DNA from: Morella rubra
Taxonomy: Eukaryota; Streptophyta; Magnoliopsida; Fagales; Myricaceae
Assembly: GCA_003952965.2 (NCBI GenBank)
Contig: CM025853.1
Coordinates: 12,926,387 to 12,990,386, forward strand
DNA length: 64,000 bases
Reading direction: 5' to 3'
Shown: positions 23,811 to 35,572 of the stretch, piece after piece
How positions within the stretch are numbered: position 1 is the stretch's first letter
Layout: each line of letters starts with the position of its first letter
Made by a program: the position numbers and the translations under genes
Notes under the pieces: generated by a model
Told to the model about the DNA's origin: nothing
Databases searched by the model: none
What the model saw: the letters and a program-made list of their open reading frames with translations, nothing else

Positions 23811-26800
23811 ATGGTGAAAATTTATTTGCCTCATGGAGGCAAATTGAGCTAGGTGTCTAGAAACTATGTTGGGGGGAAGTTGTATATGCTCGAAACTTTG
23901 ACCCAGACTACTTATCCATCACACATTTGTGGAAGTTTGTAAAAGAGGATCTAAAGTATCATGAGCTCGTGGACCTATGGTGTTTCTTTAATGGGGAACC
24001 TTTTGAGCGCGGGATCAATTCACTTGAAACCAATGCTGATGTTTGCAAGTTGATAAGTCGTATTAGTCGAGAAGGGCATGAAGGACTCCGAATCTTTGTG
24101 GAGCACAAGCTAAGTGTGCCACACGAAGTGTCATAATTGGCACTTCCACCTATCCAAAACACTGGTGGGGGAGAGGAAGAAGAAAGGCAAAACGTTGGTG
24201 AGGGGGAGGGGGAGGGTGAAGGGGCACGCGCAAATGTTGGTGAGGGGGAGAGGGATGGTGAGGGTGAAGGTGGAGAGCGGGATTTTGATGTTGATGACGA
24301 AGGAGATGTGAGGGGGTTGGCTAATGATAGGTTAGAACCAGAGATCAGTGACTTTGAAGAGAGCGATGAGGAGGTAGCATAATTCTTTGGTGACTCCGAA
24401 GTTGTTGATGCTGAGGAAGTGCAGGTTGCAGTAGAGAAGGGTAGAGAAAAAGTCTAAAGGAAAGCGGCTAGTTGTCAAGGAAGATCATGCTCATGGTGAG
24501 ACAACTGCTGAAAAAAGGAAGAGTGCCATGGAATGGTTTGGTACGTGCTCGGCATGTGGAGTTGATGTTGAGGATCCACATTCAGACTCAAGTTCTGATA
24601 CCGAGGCTTCTGATTCCATGAATGAGGGTGATGGGGTTGATAGTGATGCATGCAAGAGGAGGAAGTGTAAAGAGTTTCGAGAAGAAGAGCTTAAAGGCGG
24701 GGTCCACTTGGAGAGAGGATTGAAGTTTAGGGATATTGCATTATTTAAGGAGGTTTTAAAGCTCTATGCAATTTAGAGGCACTTTGATTATAAGTTCATA
24801 AAGAATGACAAATTACGATGCACAGCAATTTGTAAGAGCGGTTGTGGTTAGAAGATACATGCATCTTTCACGTATCTAAAGGAGGTCGTGTAGATAAAAA
24901 CTTTCAAGTCCACTCACGAATGTGGTGCACATTACAAGAACTCGAAGCTTGACTACAAGTTCACTGCTACCAAGTTTGGAGAGTATTAGAGATAATCCCA
25001 ACATGCCACCTACGGGCTTAGGAAGGCATATTCGAAGGGATTTTCACGTATCCGTTTCGAAGAATCATATGTACGGAGCGAAGAAGTTGGCGTTGGACCT
25101 GTTATATGGGAGACATGCTGATCAATACAAGTATGTGTATGATTATTGTGAAGCTCTAAGTCAATGGAATCCAGGCACATGTTTGAAAGTTGGTCGGGAT
25201 GGTCAATGTTTCCAGCAATTTTATGTGCTTCTCGATGCCTGCAAACAAGGGTTCTAGGTAGGCTGTAGGCCTATTATTGTATTGGAAGGGTGTCACTTGG
25301 AGGGTCGTTTTGGTGGACAATTGCTTTGCATAGAGGAGAAAGACGCCAATGACGATATGTATCCTATCGCGTTTGTTGTTTGCGAGGTCGAAAGATGTTC
25401 TTGGACATGGTTCCTCGAGTTATTGCTCGAGGATATTAGAACCCATGATACGCGTGCTTGGATATGGATGTCAGACCGACAGAAGGTAATACCTCAATCC
25501 ACCCTCCTTTGTTGGCTAAATTTGACTTATTAATTGAGCTAAAATATTTGGTTGTGTTCATTCAATTTGTGCAGGGTCTGCGGGAGTCACTAGAGGCGTT
25601 GGTTCCAAATGACGAGCAACGGCATTGTGTTAAGCATCTTCATGCTAATCTCAAAACCGAAGGATATCGAGGGAAACCATTGAAGGATGCTTTATGGAGA
25701 GCTGCCCGTTCTTGTACCGAATCGAGTTTTAAGAGAAATATGGAGGTGTTGAAAAGGATCAATCCAGATACATATGCATATTTGGAAAAGGTTGACCCAG
25801 AAGGATGGTCTAGACATGCTTTGAGGACAAGCAGCAAGTGTGATGTCCTGCTTAGCAACATCGTAGAGACTTTTAACTCTTGGATCAAAGAGTCACGCGA
25901 TAAACCCATTTTGACTATGCTGGAGATTAGCCGAAGATAGCTTATGAACAGGTTCGTTCATAAGCATGATGGGATCTCAAAGGCCATGTGGGACATATGT
26001 CCACGTATTCGTAGGAAGCTTGAACGGAACAAGGCCGCTGCTGTCCATTTTTTGTGTTTATGGCATGACGGGACTATATTCAAAGTGGACACAATGGATG
26101 GAGAGCGGAAGTTAGTCAATATTGGAGAGAGAACATGTTTATGTGGGCAGTGGTAGCTCAATAGGATTCCTTGTGCCCATGCATGTGCTGCCATCTACAA
26201 TGATCAATTGATATCGGAGGATTTTGTAAATGATTGCTACCGGAAGGACGCCTACTTGGCAGCCTACTCTCCTATGATACACGCGATACCGAGTGCAAAA
26301 GATTGGCCACAGTTAGAGTCTGGGCAACTTCTACTGCCAGAGATAAGAACAATGCTAGGAAGGCCAAAGAAGGCCAGGGTTAGAGCTGATCATGCGCCAC
26401 CAAACAGCACACCATGTGACCAGGTCTTCCTATTCGTTGTGGGAAATGCTTGGTGCTGGGTCATAATGCAAGATCCTGCAAAAAACCTGATAATCCCAAC
26501 CGACGCATATATCTAAAGAAACCGTTGAAAAAGAAGAGTGCACCACAGGTATGTGTTTTCAATCTGATCAAGTGGATTTGGAATATATATATATATAATA
26601 TTTTTTGTCCCTGACTTAAAGCTTCCATATATACCAACTTGCAGATTTTTTGTATTAGCTAGTTCCAGAATATAATATAGGCCGCTTTAACCTGCGAAAA
26701 ATAGCAATCACATTACTACTTGTCAACTTATTATAAATATTTAGTTCTTTTTGTTTTTCACGTGTGCAGTTCTCTTATCCAACATGCTAGCCAACAAGTA

Positions 26801-27390
26801 AAAAATATTGGGTTAATTTCGCTAGAGTACTTAGGGGTAGCAGCTCCAAATCAAAGGCAAGATTTTTGGGTGGAGTACTTTCAAATTACTCCAGACTTAT
26901 AGTGCGCCCGAGATCATGATTAACAAGCTTAACATATTAGTTGAATTTCCCCTATTAAATTAATGTGAATCTTGATTTATTAATAAGTGTAGGCTGTTTT
27001 TTTTTCTTTTGCGGGATGTTGATGCGCAGCCTGGAGGATCTAACTCAGCCCCTAGGCAATCCAAAAGAAAGAGGAAGCGGACTGCCTCTCAATCACAACC
27101 AATACCGTCCCAAAGAACGTAACCATCACAACCACTGCCTAGAAGATCACCTCGGAAGCAAACTAATACAATGGAAAAGTTGGACTTCTTGTGGTCAGTA
27201 TAACGTTTACTGGAAGTGGCTTCCTGATTGGATATTGTTTCATCAATGCAGGGTGGAGCATCTCAGTCCTAATCATCGCAGCCTTCGAAGAAAAGGGATG
27301 CAAATGCGAAAGGGTCACAACCATCCCAACCCAGGAGATCTCCACGGAAAAAGGGACCAGCTGATAAAAACAATTCGATGCTGTGATTTT
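23811..27390 (+). pseudogene. MURA-type transposase of the MULE
   Basis: The domains run in the usual plant MULE order. (1) A PB1-like N-terminus from ATG 23811 (YLPHGGKLS, then YVGGKLYML), with a stop after 13 codons and a frameshift near 23900. (2) An acidic Gly/Glu linker (24137-24382). (3) A MuDR-type zinc-binding DNA-binding domain (24685-24990; RCTAICKSGCG, THECG). (4) The DDE core (25000-25940), interrupted by an intron 25486-25574 (AAG/GTAATA ... GTGCAG). (5) A SWIM finger CLCGQW...CAHAC near 26130-26190. (6) A zinc knuckle CGKCLVLGHNARSC at about 26438-26480. (7) A basic Ser-Pro-Arg-Lys tail around 27030-27390. The first catalytic Asp is Glu (LEGCHLEG instead of the usual LDGCHL); SDRQK and VETFNSWI, holding the other two acidic residues, are intact. 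Numerous stops fit C-to-T or G-to-A change. Confidence 0.88.
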
Positions 27391-27689
27391 TATGGAGGAT
27401 GGGGAGTGTTTTGGGAAGCTGTTTGGGTGTAATATTTCTTTTGGGAATGCATTTTGGGGTGCTAGTTTGTCACTGAATAGAGCTGATGATGGTCTGCAAT
27501 GCTCATTTAGGTACTATTTTTGGTTTGTAACTGAATGATGGTCTGTAATGCTTATTTGGGTCTGCAATGCTCAAGCTGATGATGGTCTATAATTAACATT
27601 TGGGTGTTGGTGTGCAACTTACAAGTAAAAAAATTTTGAATGTAATCTTAAGCATTGAATAGATTATGCAAATGAAGATCAGTGTACAT

Positions 27690-28050
27690 ATTTGGCGCAA
27701 ATGTCCAAGTTAATGATGGGTACAGATTTGGTATGTTTTTTTTGTACAAATTTGGTGCAATTTTGGCATATGTTTTTTTGGTACATATTTGGTGCAGATT
27801 TCATTGATCTGGTCTGTAATGCTTATTGGAGGTGCAAATTTGGTACCATTGATTTGGTTTGTAGTTTTATTGGAGGTGCAGATTTGGTGCAAATTTCATT
27901 GATTTGGTCTATAATTTTATTGGAGGTACAGATTTGGTTTCATTGATTTGGTCTGTAATGCTTATTAGAGGTGCAGATTTGGTACCATTGATTTGGTCTG
28001 TAGTTTTATTGTTGGTGCAGATTTTATTGATTTGGTCTGTAATTTTAGAG
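27690..28050. repeat. Degenerate tandem array between the convergent MULE genes
   Basis: Phrases such as CATTGATTTGGTCTGTA, TTTTATTGGAGGTGCAGATTTGGT and TGCTTATTGGAGGTGCA recur about seven times with 50-65 bp spacing. The array lies between the 3' end of the transposase region and the 3' end of the GRF gene. Confidence 0.8.
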
Positions 28051-28313
28051 CGTGTACAGAATGGAAATGAAGGGTATAGAATGTGCAGCAAGTATATAGA
28101 CAAATTTGATTGCATGATATGGATACAAAATAACCCCATTGCCTTTGAATTCACAAAATGAGGGGGGTCAAACTGATTGATATCCATACATCATTCAACT
28201 ACTACTAATTCAACAACAAAAGTCACTGCGGTGGTTTAAGTACAAATGACCCAGACACAACCAACAAATATCCAAGAACCTAACAAAAGGATTTTCAGCT
28301 GCTTTTCCTTTGC

Positions 28314-30463
28314 CTACGATCTACGAAACTCCTCCTCCATTTTCTTCAGCTCCTCCTCCTTCATCTTCATATCCTCCTCCATGATCTTCATCTTCTCCTC
28401 AATGATCTTCATCTTCCTCACCATACTAGCAATGGCATCTTCCCCACGTGCAGAAGGAGGGGGGTCAATCCATTCAAAATAGTTACAGGCCAAATGCCTC
28501 TACACATTGGAGAAAAAACTGTTAGTCAGAGTTCAAGAACAAACCTCAGTTTTAACTCATGGGCAGCAGGTACATGAAACATTCTAAGCACTAAACGCAA
28601 ATGAAATCTCAAATCCTTCATAAGGAAAAAGTAGGACATACCTAGAAACAACACAAATAACCTATTTCAATTGTCAAATATTATACAAATTTAGAGAATT
28701 TTGCACAATGCGAAAATCACCTATTCAAAAGTTCCTGTCAAGTGGTCTTATAGCTTTTGCCCCCATTCCCAAAATGAGTTTTTTCTATAAATTTCTGGAG
28801 AACTAAGAGAACAATACGAAACTGAGTAAATATTTCAATTGCATTTAGTACAATAAGAACCCGAGCCACATTGTATCAATGAAAAACTAACCTGTCTAAG
28901 AGGTTTTTATGAGGTTTGCCTATTAAGACCAAGTTATTCAAACCAATCAAGAAAAATAAGTTATAACGAATGAAAAATTAAGATCCAACATATCCAAACT
29001 TAAAGCCGATACAAGAACACTAGAATATAAAAAATATCCTTGACTCCAAAAAGAAATGAGAGTGCATCTAGTAAATAACTTCCAAATGCAAAGATAAAGA
29101 CACTGAAAATCTACCTAACATATCCTACAGAAAATGCCCATTACCCCTCATTAGATTATATTTTTGTCAAATTTAGTTGAACAAACACCTATTGGAGGAT
29201 TAACTTTTTCAAATTGTTCTGTATACCTTATGCATCCAACTTACAGGCAACACCAATGAAGGATTCCACATTTACCAGAGCTGCAAGATCAATAGTTATT
29301 TTTATCTGATGCATAAGACTTGAAATATTCTAAAGTGTCTCCACAAGTATAATTCAACACTCCAAAAGAAAAATAAATATAACCATGACATCAAATCGAC
29401 AAAGCTGAGAACTTCTAAGGGGATTTCCCCAATCTAGAGATAAGTCAATATTCTAAAGTGTTTCCACAAGTGCTGGTTTGTAATTTATATATTGCAAGTC
29501 TAACAGTAGTAAACTATTTCTCTTTCATTTGCTGAAGTAGAGTACCACGCCACGGCTTCTCCTTGTTTTCTTGACCTTGGTGTTTCTCATCTGCAAGCTG
29601 CTCTCGACCAGTTACTGTTCAGATGCCTTGCACTTTGCAAGCAATCTAGATAACCATGAAAGCACAAAGCATTTTAAAATAGACATACATTTGATAAGAG
29701 AAAAAATTCAGGCCACTTCATGTATGTTTTCCACACCAGCTAACATCTTTAACAACCCTTAGTTCTAAACTCTACTCAGCAAGATGGGTTGGTGTTTTAG
29801 ATATCTACAATCCATTTGGAGTAGATGTATCAAAAGATAGCCAAGTAATTACAACAAAGAGTTTCTTTGCTCTTTAATCAGATAAGCTGATGTAATAAAT
29901 TAGTCAGCTAAGCTGGACAATTTAGTTGAGTTAGTTCTTCTGTTATCCAATGTGTACAAATCTGTTATTTAACGCATTAGTTCACAGACGGTATATAAGG
30001 ACTCCTGTATAGACATCTTTTCTCAAGGTGAATACAATACAGAGTATAATTTAGAACAGAAATCATCTATTTTGAAATCTTTTCCCTGCCATGAATCTAT
30101 CCACTTATTATAGCTGAAAATTAATTAACTCTAAAAGGAAGAGAGAAAGAGTGAGAAGATATAAATTAGTTGAATGGCCATTATTGCACGCAGTCAAAGA
30201 TCAGTAAACTGGAAGAAATATCAAAACCGAAGAATGAGAACCAAACTAACCAAGTTAGTTGAATATCGAGAGCAGCCGAAGAATCTCCTGCCTGGATTCC
30301 CCTCTGTCTTACTCATCCTCATCCCTACCTTCAGCCCACAGAAGCACACACGCAAGTCGCTGTGAACTTCCAGCTCTGCCGATGCCATTTCACCATTGCT
30401 ACCATCACTCGCAGAGGAAGAGGATGCTGCTCTCCTAGACATCGCAAGATAATGTGGCACCAC
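28314..30463 (-). CDS. GRF-type zinc-finger protein carried by the MULE
   Basis: Two exons on minus: 30463-30251 and 28499-28314. They join in phase across a 1.75-kb intron (donor GTTAGT at 30250; acceptor TGTAG next to 28499) to give 132 codons without a stop. The Met at 30442 (MSRRAASSSS) is the likelier start (125 aa). A Ser-rich N-terminus leads into a GRF zinc finger: CFCGLK, NPGRRFFGCSRY, and, from exon two, CNYFEWIDPP. The ligands Cys-x-Cys, Cys and Cys are all present. The C-terminus is a Lys/Glu/Met-rich helix with heptad spacing, a likely coiled coil. Similar small GRF proteins (At4g04775-like) are common in plants; GRF fingers bind single-stranded nucleic acid in some families. The gene starts about 210 bp inside the right TIR and runs toward the transposase. 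Its role is unknown. Confidence 0.8.
28502..30250 (-). other. Intron of the MULE GRF gene
   Basis: 1.75 kb without supported coding. A direct repeat of about 25 bp (AATATTCTAAAGTGT(C/T)TCCACAAGT) occurs near 29,328 and 29,452. The segment 29,880-30,090 (GTATATAAGGACTCC, then AATACAATACAGAG) resembles the promoter half of a copia LTR, possibly a solo LTR, but its edges could not be fixed. Confidence 0.5.
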
Positions 30464-30673
30464 TTGAGGGGGGGGGGGGGAATCAATACGAAATCAGAGA
30501 GGGATTGGGAGGAGTTAGGGTTCTTGCGGTGGGAGACGTTTAGAAGAAATTTGAGGATTTTCATTTTGGACTTGAAGGGCTTAGGGATTTAACTAACTTA
30601 GGGAACATGTGGGTTATTTTATCCACGTCGAAAGCCATTTTGGCTGTGGGACCCATAGTCTCAATGTGTCAAA

Positions 30674-30880
30674 TGAGGTGGCAAAAAATGACACATGTCG
30701 CTACTTAAGTGGTTCTGAAGTATTTGCCGTCAGCCACATAGGCAAAATCCGTTATCTTATCTGACAGAGGATCAATGTGGGAAACGTTCCAAACTCCAGG
30801 GGTCCCTGTAGAAGAAAAATTACCCTATGGACCAATCTGGGAATTGGTAATACCACAGGGACTAGCGGGGTGATTTAGCA
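30674..30880 (-). repeat. Right terminal inverted repeat of the MULE
   Basis: Reverse complement of the left TIR with scattered substitutions; ends GGGGTGATTTAGCA at the target duplication. Confidence 0.92.
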
Positions 30881-30937
30881 TTGATTTTAACACCTGACAA
30901 CAAAATTTTGACTGAATTTTGTTTTCAAACGCCATGG

Positions 30938-31359
30938 TGTTGATTGAGCTGAACCAATAATCTTTCAAGAAAAGCTTTTTATAGAAGTGAAACAAAACTT
31001 TTACAAGTAAGAAAAAATAAGAAGGGACCCACACAAACTTCACAAAAGCACACTACTTTTTTTTACACTTTTCTCTAACCTCGCATCACTCACACTTACA
31101 CACTCACTTCTTCACTTTTTACACTTTTTTACACTTCTTTCTTTCACTCCTACTACATGGCTCACATCACTTTTCACTCTTCTCTTTCTTAACTTGTCTT
31201 CTCCTATTTATAGGCACATTAGGTCGGTATAGCTTTGTTTAGAAAGTTCTTTATTTGCTGGCATGTCCAGATTTTTCCATTTCTCTCCAGATTTTTATTG
31301 TTTGCCAAATTCTCTTGGCTATCCAGAATCTTCTAGAGAAATAGGTGCTGATCTTAACA
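30938..31359 (-). repeat. 3' LTR of the 2.7-kb copia element
   Basis: Matches 33216-33661 throughout but lacks a 20-bp duplicated segment. Rich in CTTTTTACACTT-like runs. Confidence 0.92.
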
Positions 31360-31421
31360 CTCCCACTCAGCACTTATTTCTCCTCGATCCAGCAATTCAT
31401 GCAAGTATGCATTCTTTATGT

Positions 31422-33000
31422 TCATTTGCCAAAGTTCCATAATTTTTCAGTATTCAATATTGGCAGCACATCATCTGCTGTCTTGATATCTACTGATTTT
31501 TCAAATGCTTTGTTGTTAACCAATTCCTCAACTGTTAATGGTGTTTTGACTTCATCAGGACTTCTTGACACCAAATCCCAAGTTTTATTCATCACCACTG
31601 CAACAACCTTCTCTTTTATTGCTTTTCTCCACGCTGTATTTTTAGATGCTTCCTCATTCTCTTCGGCAACATTGTCGTTGAAATATCTTAATCCAAGAAT
31701 TAAGTCTTCATCACAAATGAATTCTTCAACATCAGCTATGTTCATACCTTTTTCTTCGAGCTCTTCATTTGGTGTTATATACACACTACTTTGCCATGGT
31801 CTTCTTCCTTTTTCTTATTTGCCAGACATATCCGTCTCTCCTTCTTTTCTACTGATTGGAGATATGAATTCCTCCACTGACTCAAGATCTACTTGTTAGC
31901 CATCTTTAGGCTCAACAATATCACACGTCGCTATCTCATCAAAGTCTATTTCTTCTTCTGAGTAGACTTTAGCTCCAAGGCTTACCAAAATGGAGGGTAC
32001 TTCAAAATCTCACTCATCTTAACTCTCATATATATTATTATCTATAGTAGCAAAAGAAGCATGAAAGTCCCACTCATCATCACTATCATACGTACCTTGG
32101 TGATTGCTAGATGTTACCAAATTTCCTTCAACATGCTCTTTCTTGAATCTGCAATCTCGAGCATAGTGTCCTCTTCGACCGCAATTATAACATTCATCAT
32201 TCCGTTGTCTACAATATTGATTGCCTTTTCATTGAGCTCCCCCTAATTGTGAGCTTCTACTCTGTGGAGTTGGCGGCTGTTCTTCCTCCTCTTCTTCTTC
32301 ATCGTCTTTGCCTTTCTTCTTAAAGTCAGAGCCCCTCCGAAATTTGTGTCAACCTCTCCTACTGCTATACAGTGCCTCCTCCTCATTTTTTATTGAAACC
32401 CCAGCTAATTGCCTTGCTAAGGTTTCTTAATTGGCCAGTAAATTTTCCAACTCCTCCAAGGAAGGTTGGGTTGGCCAACTTTGGACCGTAGTAATAAATC
32501 TATGGTATTAGGGTCTTAACTCATGGATAATAATTCTCCTCATACATTGCTCATTAATTTTTGCAAAAGAGTTTAATTCAGAAATTTCTCAGCAAATAGA
32601 CTCTACCTTAATAAAATATTGATTAATTATGAGCTCCCGCTGCGTAGTTGACATGAGCTTATTTTCCAGTAGTTGAAACCTCGTATCATTTTTCCTTGAG
32701 AAACAGGCTGCCTATGTGTCCCACACATCCTTCGGTGTGGTGACCTGTCGGATGTGGTCCAGCATTTCTTTCTGAACGATTATCTTAATCGCGAACAAAG
32801 CTTTCCCAGCTTTAATTCACCACTTTCAGAGTGCGTCGACATTCTCCGCAGAAGGTGGCGTAGAGTCACTCCCTCCAACGATCTCCCAGAGATCTTGACC
32901 CTGTAAATATGACTCCATGCACGTCTATTAGGTAAAATAATTCTAGTCATTAAGCTTCTCCACTTTGCCAGCAAATTGGAAATCCGCCATCGTGACTTGA
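31422..33000 (-). pseudogene. Remains of copia gag and RT N-terminus
   Basis: Minus frames show a CCHC knuckle (CYNCGRRGHYARDC, about 32150-32200) and, nearer the 3' LTR (31784-31422), an open frame with AWRKAIKEK and NKTWDLVSR, the start of copia RT. Integrase and the RT catalytic core are missing between them. Acidic Glu-rich stretches separate the two. Numerous stops. Confidence 0.75.
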
Positions 33001-33215
33001 TGTCGTCTCACGTCCTCCCAAACAAGCCTAGTCTCAGACTATCGAGCTTCACAATCCCAAATTGTGCACAAACAATGATCTCTCGAGCAGCACCTTAACA
33101 CGGTCCCTGACCGCCTTAACTCTATATCGACAACTCTTCCACTACGTAACTCCGAAATAACCTCAACCGTCTCACTCTGACACCAATCCTTGACCAACTA
33201 CCTCTGATACGGAAT

Positions 33216-33661
33216 TGTTGAGTGAGCTGAACCAATAAACTTTAAAAAAAAAAAACTTTTTATAGTAGTGAAACAAAACTTTTACAAATAAGACAAAATA
33301 AGAAGTGTAAGACAAAATAAGAAGTGACTCACACAAACTTCACAAAAGCACACTACACTTTTTTTTACACTTTTCTCTAACCTCACGTCACTCACACTTC
33401 CACGTACTCATTTCTTCACTTTTCTCATTTTTACACTTCTTTCTTTCGCTCCTACTCCACGGCTCACATCACTTTTCACTCTTCTCTTTCTTAACTTGTC
33501 TTCTCGTATTTATAGGCACGTTAGGTCGGTGTAGCTTTGTCCAAAAAGTTCTTTGTTTGCCGGCATGTCCAGATTTTTCCACTTCTCTCTAGATTTTTAT
33601 TGTTTGCCGAATTCTCTTGGCTGTCCAGAATCTTCTAAAGAAATAGGTGCTGATCTTAACA
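33216..33661 (-). repeat. 5' LTR of the 2.7-kb copia element
   Basis: Contains an extra tandem copy of about 20 bp (AAGACAAAATAAGAAGTG) that explains most of its greater length over the other LTR. Confidence 0.92.
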
Positions 33662-33666
33662 CATGG

Positions 33667-34966
33667 CGCGCCCCTACCGAGAATTCACGCAGTTTCGGAA
33701 AAGCAGTTTTAAAACTTCTCTATGCCAGTTGTCAAAAAGGTCACTTCCAAATGTCTCCCTCTCACTTTTTGCCTTATATTTCTCTTCGTAACTAATTCGA
33801 GAATCCCTCTTCGGCATTACAATCCCAAACACTTTCCCTAGTCTAGTCCCAAAATTTTCTGAAACGTACATCTCTTTATTCACAATGACCAAAATGGCCG
33901 ATAGAGGAGAATCCAATAAAAAAAAAACATATGGGTTATTACAACATGACAGACACGTCTACTACTACCTTAAGACTGACCTTTTCTTGAGATGACGCCA
34001 ACCAGCCACCAGCTCATCTTCTCTCAAGATGTTCAGCCTCGTCAATAGTGTTTAGCAACTTGTCTCGAGCTTTGCACTTCTCGAGCGTTCCGCTTCATCT
34101 GTTCGAGACCGGCTAGGAGTTGGTTGAAAGCTAAAACTCGAAGCTGCTATTTACCTGCTCTTCCTACTCGATCACTCCCGTTATTTCTCTGATCTTCTTA
34201 GTTTTTATAACCTCCTGTTACCACAAGCAAAGGTGGGTAGCACGGGTCACGGGTGGACCCCTTTCCAAAGGATCGCGAGGAAGGGATGCCTTCTTCCTGC
34301 GACTCGGTTCATGGGAGATATTTGGTGGGCCCCCTTTCCCTCCGGCAACCACCACCCTTCTCGGGTGGATCTATGGCAATAGACTTTTTTGCTTTTTTTT
34401 TTTTTTCATATTTTTCTTTTTCAGTTTTCATTTGTTATTTTTCTTTATCTTGCTTCTTGAAGAGTTCTGTTATATGTTTTCTGTCTATATTTTGGTATCT
34501 TTCCGTTCATTTCTATATTTTCTTTTTCATTTTCTTTTAAATTCTGATTTTTTTTTAAAAAGAATATAAAATTATTGGTCACTTTGTTTTCCTTTTTTAA
34601 AGTTCTCTGTTTTTCTGTTATTAAATTTGTGTTTCTTGAATTATATTTAGCTTTTTATCTTCATAATTAGAGTTTTGCATTATTATATATTATCTAATTA
34701 ATTTTTCATACACGTTCTATATTTAAAATAACTTGTCATCTAAGTTAAGCCGTACTAGACAACTCGAGTCTAGTCCCGGCCAACACCAGCAGAAAACTAA
34801 CAGAGATTAAGCGCGAGAAAGCAGGCACACAGAACCAGATTTACGGGAGAAATACCTCCCAGCTCTATTTTTTGGCCTGCGCAAGATACGACTAATTTTA
34901 ATTGTCCAATTTTAACGACTAGGAATGGACTTGTAAAGTTGTAAATCTTTTTATACGTTTGAACGG
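33667..34966. other. Intergenic DNA downstream of the YTH gene
   Basis: No supported gene. An 80-codon minus frame at 33674-33916 has no recognisable motif. 34380-34740 is T-rich. Confidence 0.4.
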
Positions 34967-35572
34967 CTTTGCTTGCCCAAAAAAAAAACTCGATTAGGTT
35001 CTTTCTCGTTAAAGAAACTAGGGAGGTTTTAAACAGAAAATCGAGAAAAGTTCCAGTGGTATGCGTAATACTTCAACCCGAACAGCTGCCAAATAGAAAA
35101 GCTTTGCTCACCGTCCAACACAGCGGATTCAGGAATATCACCCGCCCCACAATACATCAACTATTTTTTCAAGTATTCCCAATCTATCACAAAGATAGCA
35201 GTAACGATCTAGTACGCACGAGGATATCTGAAGACGGGTAAAAATCTAAAAAAACACCAACACAAACGGAACAGAAATAGAAGATATACCTTGGAGAAAG
35301 AACTTAAAAACATTATATCAAAAAACTTGGATTGCATCCCATGGGGTAAAATCCAAGTTTCTATTATGGACCACAAACACCTTAACAGCCCCATTTCAAA
35401 TGTGGAAGGATCATTTACCTCCAAAACACAGATTCTCGCCTTTTTCTGAGAACTCTTATTTCCATCCAGGTGGCATTAGTCTCAGCAGCAATTGGACCCT
35501 TCATAACAGCCTCCAAGACGCCATTTCTTTTCCCAGAGTTTCCCCGGCAAAACCTTCGGGTCCAAACTCCCT
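34967..35572 (-). other. Probable 3' UTR and downstream region of the YTH gene
   Basis: No frame of interest follows the TGA at 35573-35575. The end of the transcript cannot be fixed from sequence alone. Confidence 0.45.

Larger units (their letters stand above)
22569..30880. mobile_element. Full-length Mutator-like element (MULE), 8.3 kb
   Basis: The ends are long inverted repeats of about 207 bp (22569-22775 and 30674-30880), roughly 90 percent alike by eye. They are flanked by TTTATTTTA (22560-22568) and TTGATTTTA (30881-30889), a 9-bp target duplication with one mismatch, the Mutator hallmark. Inside are a MURA transposase gene on plus and a convergent GRF zinc-finger gene on minus, separated by a degenerate repeat array. 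This layout resembles MuDR, which has two convergent genes each starting next to a TIR. The transposase is broken, so the copy is non-autonomous now. Confidence 0.92.
30938..33661 (-). mobile_element. Deleted Ty1/copia element, 2.7 kb, with perfect target duplication
   Basis: LTRs of 422 bp (30938-31359) and 446 bp (33216-33661) in direct orientation are flanked by identical CATGG (30933-30937 and 33662-33666). On minus the LTR runs TGTTAAGATC...CAACA. A degenerate tRNA-Met primer site (minus ATTCCGTATCAGAG) adjoins the right LTR and a purine tract (GAGTGGGAG) the left one. The interior is only 1.86 kb: gag remains plus the start of RT. Most of pol is missing, so this is an internally deleted copy. 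Removing the element restores an uninterrupted ...CGCCATGGCGCG... target. Confidence 0.93.

Noticed and set aside
28246-28482. Plus-strand frame over 28.25-28.48 kb
   Set aside because: It is the complement of GRF exon two, whose minus-strand frame is clearly the real one.
29880-30090. Solo copia LTR inside the GRF intron
   Set aside because: A TATA-like box and LTR-like wording are present, but TG/CA edges and a target duplication could not be found.
30467-30480. Run of G residues just upstream of the GRF start as a regulatory G-quadruplex
   Set aside because: A single homopolymer run, not four spaced tracts; it may also be a sequencing-sensitive stretch.
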